A stretch of 64,000 bases of DNA from JBDSLU01 sp963844435 (GTDB lineage Bacteria > Acidobacteriota > Vicinamibacteria > Vicinamibacterales > Vicinamibacteraceae): NCBI GenBank assembly GCA_963844435.1, contig CAWJOG010000023.1, positions 1 through 64,000 on the forward strand, in the 5' to 3' direction. The position numbers and the translations under genes were made by a program. Numbering within the stretch: the first letter of the stretch is position 1; each line of letters opens with the position of its first letter. The notes beneath the pieces are model-generated. The model ran no database searches, had not been told where the DNA came from, and saw only the letters and a program-made list of their open reading frames with translations. Shown one piece after another: positions 59,375-64,000 of the stretch.

Positions 59375-62093
59375 ATGCATGGCGTGCGTCTGCTGCGGCT
59401 TCTCACGATCGCAATCTTCCTGTCGCTCGCCGGCGGCGTCGCGACGCGGGGGCAGGTCCCGGCCCCGGTGCCGGCCAACCCGGTCCCGGCCACGAGCGGC
59501 ACCGCGCGCGGGGGCCCCGGTGTCGACGCCGGCCCGGACGGCGACGCCAGCGAAGCCCGCGGCCGGGCGCGCCGCGGCGGCGCCGGCCCACACCTTCGAG
59601 AGCCTGGTGAAGCCGTTCGTGATGGAGAACTGCGCCACCTGTCACGGCACGCGGCGGCAGAAGGGCCAGCTGAACCTGCAGGCCTACGACTCGCTCGAGG
59701 CCCTCACCAACGACGCCGACCGCTGGGAGCTCGTCGTCCGCAAGCTCCGCGACGGCGACATGCCGCCGGAAGAGGAGGAGCCGCGGCCGACGGCGAAGCA
59801 GATCGCCGAGCTCACCGGCTTCGTCGAGCGCGAGATCGCCAAGGCCGATGCGGCGCGTCCGCCCGATCCGGGCCGCGTCACGATGCGACGGCTGAATCGC
59901 ACCGAGTACAACAACACCATCCGCGACCTCCTCGGCGTCGATCTGCGGCCCGCCGACGAGTTCCCGAACGACGACTCCGGCTACGGCTTCGACAACATCG
60001 GCGACGTGCTCTCGACGTCGCCGCTGCTGATGGAGAAGCAGCTGGCGGCGGCGGAGCGCATCGCCCGCACCGCGATCTTCGGCAGCGGCGAGCTCAAGCC
60101 GTCGCTGGTGAAGCTGCCGATGCTGAATGGGCGCGTGCAGGAGAGCAAGGACATCCCGGCGACCTACGACGAGAGCGGCCTGACGACGGCCAACGCCGCG
60201 CACGCCACCTATCGCGTGCCGATCGACGCCGAGTACGTCATCCGCCTGATCACCAGCGGGCGCCGGCCGCAGGGCTCGATGCCGATGCGCTTCGCGCTCT
60301 GGCTCGACGGCACGATGGTCAGCGATCAGGAGCTGGACCCGAGCCTCGGCGCCGGGTTCGAGCCGGGCGAGCAGGAGCTGAGCGGGCGTCGGGTCGAGTT
60401 CCGCCTGAAGCTGAAGGCCGGCGAGCACTGGATCGCCGGGACGCCGCTGCGCCTCTACGAAGGCCTGCCGCCGCGTTTCGACGGACCGGCGCCATCGACG
60501 CTGCCGCCGCCGCCGAAGCCGGAGTTCAAGCCGCGTCCCGGCATGACGCCCGAGCAGATCGAGTTCGCGAAGAAGCGGTTCGAGGCCCGCCTCACCGAGC
60601 GCATGGTGGTCAACACGCCGCGCGTCGGCGGCATCGAGGTCATCGGCCCGTACAACTACGACGGACGGCCGTCGCCGGAGAGCCAGGCGCGCATCTTCAC
60701 CTGCCGCCATGCCGGACCGCACGTCGCCGCGTGCCGGCTGCCGATCATGTCGCGGCTGGCGCGGCGGGCCTACCGCCGGCCCGTGACGAAGGCCGAGGTC
60801 GCGGGCCTCGTGTCGCTCGCCGAGCGCGTCGCGACCGAGACGGGCTCGTTCGAGGAAGGCCTGGCGTCCGCGGTGCAGGCGATCCTCGTGTCGCCGGACT
60901 TCCTCTTCCGCATCGAGCGCGGCGAGCCGCGCCTCGCGACCTCGCGCCGGGGGACGCCGATCGGCATCCGCCTGACCCAGCACGAGCTCGCCTCGCGCCT
61001 GTCCTATTTCCTGTGGGCCAGCATGCCCGACGCGGCCCTTGGCGCCGACGCCGATCGCGGCGTGCTGCGCCAGCCGGCCGTGCTCACGGCGCAGGTCAAG
61101 CGGATGCTCGCCGACCCGCGATCGGCGACGCTGGGCGAACACTTTGCCGGCCAGTGGCTGCAGGTGCGCGCGCTCGAGTCCGCGTCGCCCGATCGCGAGA
61201 AGTTCCCCGACTTCGACCACTACCTCCGGACGTCGATGCGGCGCGAGACCGAGCTGTTCGTCGCCGCGATCGTGCGCGAGGATCGCAGCATCCTCGACTT
61301 CCTCGACGGCAAGTTCACGTTCCTGAACGAGCGGCTGGCGCGTCACTACGGCATCGACGGCGTGAGCGGCACCGACTTCCGCCGGGTCGCGCTGCCGATC
61401 GACGGCGTCCGCGGCGGCATCATCACGCAGGCGAGCGTGCTGACGGTGTCCTCCTACGCGACGCGCACCTCGCCGGTGCTGCGCGGCCGCTGGATCCTCG
61501 ACAACATCCTGGCCGCGCCGCCGCCGGAGCCGCCGCCCGACATCCCGAACCTCGACGACAAGGGCGTCGGGACCGCCACGTCGGTGCGGCAGCAGCTGGA
61601 ACGGCATCGCGCCGACCCGACCTGCGCGTCGTGCCACAAGCGGATGGATCCGCTCGGCTTCGGCCTCGAGAACTTCGACGGCATCGGCGCCTGGCGCACG
61701 GCCGACGGGACGGTGCCGATCGACGCGTCGGGCACGCTGCCGGACGGCCGCTCGTTCACCGGCCCGAAGGAGCTGCGCACGGTGCTCCTCTCCGAGCGCG
61801 ACGCCTTCACGCGCGCCATCACCGGCAAGCTGATGACCTACGCGCTCGGCCGCGGCCTCGAACGCTCCGATCGCCGTGACGTTGCGCAGATGGCCAAGAC
61901 CATCGCCGCCAACCGCTACCGCTTCTCGAGCGTGGTGCTGCAGATCGTCAACAGCCCCGCCTTCCAGATGCGGCGCGCCGAGCCGAAGCCGGCGCCGGCC
62001 CCGGCCACGAGTCCGGCCGATACGCGGACCGCAGAGCATCCCGCGCCGGAGCGCGCGCCCCAGGGGACCCTTTCGCAGGAGCCAGGACGATGA
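59375..62093 (+). CDS. DUF1592-family cytochrome-like exported protein (one frame break)
   Basis: An exported protein with the domain order DUF1587-DUF1592-DUF1588-DUF1585. Signal peptide 'LRLLTIAIFLSLAGGVATRGQ' (residues 5-25) is followed by a cytochrome c-like heme site 'CATCHG' at about 85, then 'MRRLNRTEYNNTIRDLLGVDL', 'AYRRPVTKAEV', 'RLSYFLWASMPD' and a second heme-type site 'CASCHKRMDPLGFGLENFD'. The frame breaks at about 59565-59573, between the signal peptide and the first domain; a GC unit restored gives 906 residues. The stop overlaps the DUF1552 start (ATGA). Biochemical role unknown. Confidence 0.82.
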
Positions 62094-63442
62094 TCATCAC
62101 CGGCAAGCACCTTTCCCGACGGACGATCCTGCGTGGTCTGGGCGCGATGGTGGCGCTGCCCGCGCTCGACGCGATGACGCCGGCGCTGGCCGCCGCTGCC
62201 GGGAAGAAGTCGGACGCACCGCTCCGCCTCGCGTTTGCCTACGTCCCGAACGGCGTGACGATGGAGCAGTGGACGCCGGCTGCCGAAGGGGCCAGCTTCG
62301 AGCTGACGCGCATCCTCAAGCCGCTCGCGCCGGTGAAGGATCGGATGCTGGTGCTGTCCGGTCTCGAGCACGAGAACGGCAACGCGCTCGGCGACGGTCC
62401 GGGCGACCACGCGCGGGCCGGCGCGGTGTTCCTGACCGGCGTCCACTGCCGCAAGACGGCGGGCGCGGACATCAAGAACGGCGTCTCGGTGGACCAGATC
62501 GCCGCCCGCCAGATCGGCTCGCAGACGCGGCTCGGATCGATCGAGCTGGGCTGCGAGGACACGCGCATCGTCGGCAACTGCGACTCCGGCTACAGCTGCG
62601 CCTACACCAACAGCCTGTCGTGGCGCAGCGAGACCACGCCGCAGCCGCCCGAGACCAACCCGCGGGCGGTGTTCGAGCGCCTGTTCGGCGCCGACGCCGG
62701 TCTCGATCCGGCGACGCGGGCGCAGCGCATGCGCACGCGCCGGAGCATCCTCGACCTCGTCGGCGAGCGGAGCGCGGCCCTGCGCAGCGATCTCGGCCCC
62801 AACGATCGCCGCAAGCTGGACGAGTACTTCACCGCCGTGCGCGAGATCGAGCAGCGCATCGTCCAGGCCGAGGCCCACAACACGGAGTGGCTGCCGGAGA
62901 TGGAAAAGCCGAGCGGCATCCCCGAGACGTTCGCCGAGCACGTCTCGCTGATGTTCGACCTGCAGGCGCTGGCCTTCCAGGCCGACATCACCCGCATCGC
63001 CACGACCATGATCGCGCGCGAAGGCAGCACCCGGACCTACCCGGAGATCGGCGTCGCCGATCCGCACCACCCGCTGACCCACCACCGCAACAACCCGGAG
63101 TGGATCGAGAAGGTGACGCAGATCAACGAGTTCCACATGGGGCTCTTCGCCAAGTTCATCCAGAAGCTGGCGGCGACGCCGGACGGCGACGGCTCGCTGC
63201 TGGACCACTCGATGATCGTCTACGGCAGCGGCATCGCCGACGGCAACCGGCACACGCACCTCGACCTGCCGGTGCTGCTGGTCGGCAACGGCGGCGGCGC
63301 GCTCGCCCCGGGGCGGCACATCCGCTACGCCAAGGACACGCCGATGACCAACCTCTACATGACGCTGCTCGATCGGATGGGCGTGCGTCCGGAGTCCATC
63401 GGCGACAGCACCGGCCACGTCCAGTACCTGGCCAACGTGTAG
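62090..63442 (+). CDS. DUF1552 domain-containing protein
   Basis: A 450-residue protein with a Tat-type start ('SRRTILRGLGAMVALPALDAM') and the DUF1552 body: 'FAYVPNGVTMEQWTP', 'LSGLEHENG', 'DHARAGAVFLTGVH', 'SLSWRSETTPQPPETNPRAVFERLFG', 'HHPLTHHRNNPEWIEKVTQINEFHM' and 'HTHLDLPVLLVGNGGGAL'. It resembles sulfatase/DUF1501-like exported proteins. It is the constant partner of DUF1592 proteins in Acidobacteriota, Planctomycetes and Verrucomicrobia. Tat export suggests folding with a cofactor in the cytoplasm. Confidence 0.88.
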   Translation: MIITGKHLSRRTILRGLGAMVALPALDAMTPALAAAAGKKSDAPLRLAFAYVPNGVTMEQWTPAAEGASFELTRILKPLAPVKDRMLVLSGLEHENGNALGDGPGDHARAGAVFLTGVHCRKTAGADIKNGVSVDQIAARQIGSQTRLGSIELGCEDTRIVGNCDSGYSCAYTNSLSWRSETTPQPPETNPRAVFERLFGADAGLDPATRAQRMRTRRSILDLVGERSAALRSDLGPNDRRKLDEYFTAVREIEQRIVQAEAHNTEWLPEMEKPSGIPETFAEHVSLMFDLQALAFQADITRIATTMIAREGSTRTYPEIGVADPHHPLTHHRNNPEWIEKVTQINEFHMGLFAKFIQKLAATPDGDGSLLDHSMIVYGSGIADGNRHTHLDLPVLLVGNGGGALAPGRHIRYAKDTPMTNLYMTLLDRMGVRPESIGDSTGHVQYLANV

Positions 63443-63469
63443 GCGACCTGCCGCCCGCGTGTGGAGACC

Positions 63470-63488
63470 GCGGCGCGTGCAGCGCCGC
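63470..63488. repeat. intergenic hairpin element (GNNCA-loop module)
   Basis: A perfect seven-base stem (GCGGCGC with GCGCCGC) around the loop GTGCA, between the convergent DUF1552 and DUF711 genes. It matches the first hairpin of the repeat units at 11.9, 38.9-39.5 and 41.5 kb. There is no T-run. Confidence 0.5.
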
Positions 63489-63494
63489 CAGCAT

Positions 63495-64000
63495 TCAGAC
63501 GGCCAAGACGCTGGCGTTGACGAGGTAGGGATTCTCGAACGTCGTGGTCTCGCCCGGCGCCAGGCCGGGGGCCAGGAGCAGCCGCGCCGAGAGCGGCTTC
63601 TCGAGGCGCGTGGACAGCGCCGCAACGTCCAGCAGCAGACGCGCGATCGACGCCTCGGGTGTGTCGCCGGGGATCGGCACGACGTCGAGGCCGGTGCCGC
63701 AGACGCTCGAATACAGCAGCAGCTCGCGGACGCCGAAGCGTCCCTCCGACGCACGCGCGGCGAGGACGTCGTCCTCCAGCACCGGCAGCATCAGGCCGCA
63801 GTAGCCGCAGGCGCGGACCGGCAGCGCTTTGATCGCCGCCGTCAGCGTCGCGCACGCATCGAGCGTACCGGCGTCGCCGAACGCGCTTCCCGACAGCGTC
63901 TCGATCGCCGCCCCGATGCTCACCGATCCGAGCGGTGCCGGCGAGGTGTCGATACCGGCGTAGTGGACGCGTTCGTCGTGGGCGATGCCGTCGAGGACGC
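63495..64000 (-). CDS. DUF711 family protein, C-terminal part (5' end cut by window edge)
   Basis: The last 168 residues of a DUF711 (UPF0210-like) protein. The frame is open to the window edge with 'HYAGIDTSPAPLGSVSIGAA' and 'ACGYCGLMLPVLEDDVLAARASEGRFGVRELLLYSSVCGTGLDVVPIPGDT', followed by 'KPLSARLLLAPGLAPGETTTFENPYLVN'. Both are typical of the C-terminal half of the family. The enzymatic role of DUF711 is not established. The full protein should be about 400-450 residues, so most of the gene lies to the right. Confidence 0.8.
   Translation of the reverse strand, partial: VLDGIAHDERVHYAGIDTSPAPLGSVSIGAAIETLSGSAFGDAGTLDACATLTAAIKALPVRACGYCGLMLPVLEDDVLAARASEGRFGVRELLLYSSVCGTGLDVVPIPGDTPEASIARLLLDVAALSTRLEKPLSARLLLAPGLAPGETTTFENPYLVNASVLAV

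Overview
The window is a 64-kb, gene-dense, very GC-rich bacterial chromosome segment. The gene content fits an Acidobacteriota chromosome, probably of the Vicinamibacteria type: a DUF1592/DUF1552 secreted pair, a cytochrome c-PQQ dehydrogenase, a MoxR/DUF58/BatA/DUF4175 cluster, CarD, Rex and many short ATGA/GTGA overlaps. This placement is an inference from gene content; no rRNA gene is present to confirm it. There are no insertion sequences, prophage or CRISPR arrays. The only RNA gene seen is the 5' end of a tRNA-Leu cut off by the left edge.

Layout. 1-9 kb: truncated tRNA-Leu, an ACT protein, undecaprenol/diacylglycerol kinase, YidB-like, HIT and methyltransferase genes, CarD with a clear terminator, PlsC, a DUF4126 membrane protein, and an OPT transporter with a secreted Ig-like partner. 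8.4-15 kb: Rex, MoaC, acyl-CoA ligase, a holin-like protein, then a LytS/LytR-type two-component pair with signal peptidase I. 15-24 kb: a NuoI-like ferredoxin coupled to a homocysteine methyltransferase/MTHFR fusion, a PmtA-like methyltransferase, and a small lipid- or polyketide-like operon (ketosynthase, FAD reductase, ICMT, PIG-V mannosyltransferase). 24.5-39 kb: a run of envelope genes (TPR metalloprotease, DUF4159, MoxR, DUF58, BatA/VWA, DUF4175, VWA, caspase-like) ending in a 204-bp tandem repeat. 39-46 kb: cytochrome c-PQQ dehydrogenase, rhomboid protease, an FHA-GAF-SpoIIE phosphatase, citrate synthase and YacG. 46-51 kb: a phosphate/polyphosphate island (PhoU, PstB, Ppx, CHAD, SixA). 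51-54 kb: GlgC and a GT4 glycosyltransferase. 54-59 kb: a signalling operon (HEAT-like protein, HD-GYP, lone receiver, OmpR-type regulator). 59-64 kb: DUF1592/DUF1552 and a truncated DUF711 gene.

Two features cut across the annotation. First, ten genes carry sixteen frame breaks, and every one moves the frame the same way (+1 extra or -2 missing bases). Nearly all can be repaired by restoring one unit of a short dinucleotide repeat, mostly CG/GC. This looks like a systematic consensus artefact rather than true pseudogenes, so these genes are annotated as single CDSs with the breaks noted. Second, a family of intergenic hairpin elements recurs between genes. It has two modules, with loops of the type GNNCA and GTGAG. 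It includes three tandem 204-bp copies that also duplicate the 3' end of the adjacent gene.

Protein functions are assigned from motifs and remembered family features. No database search was possible.
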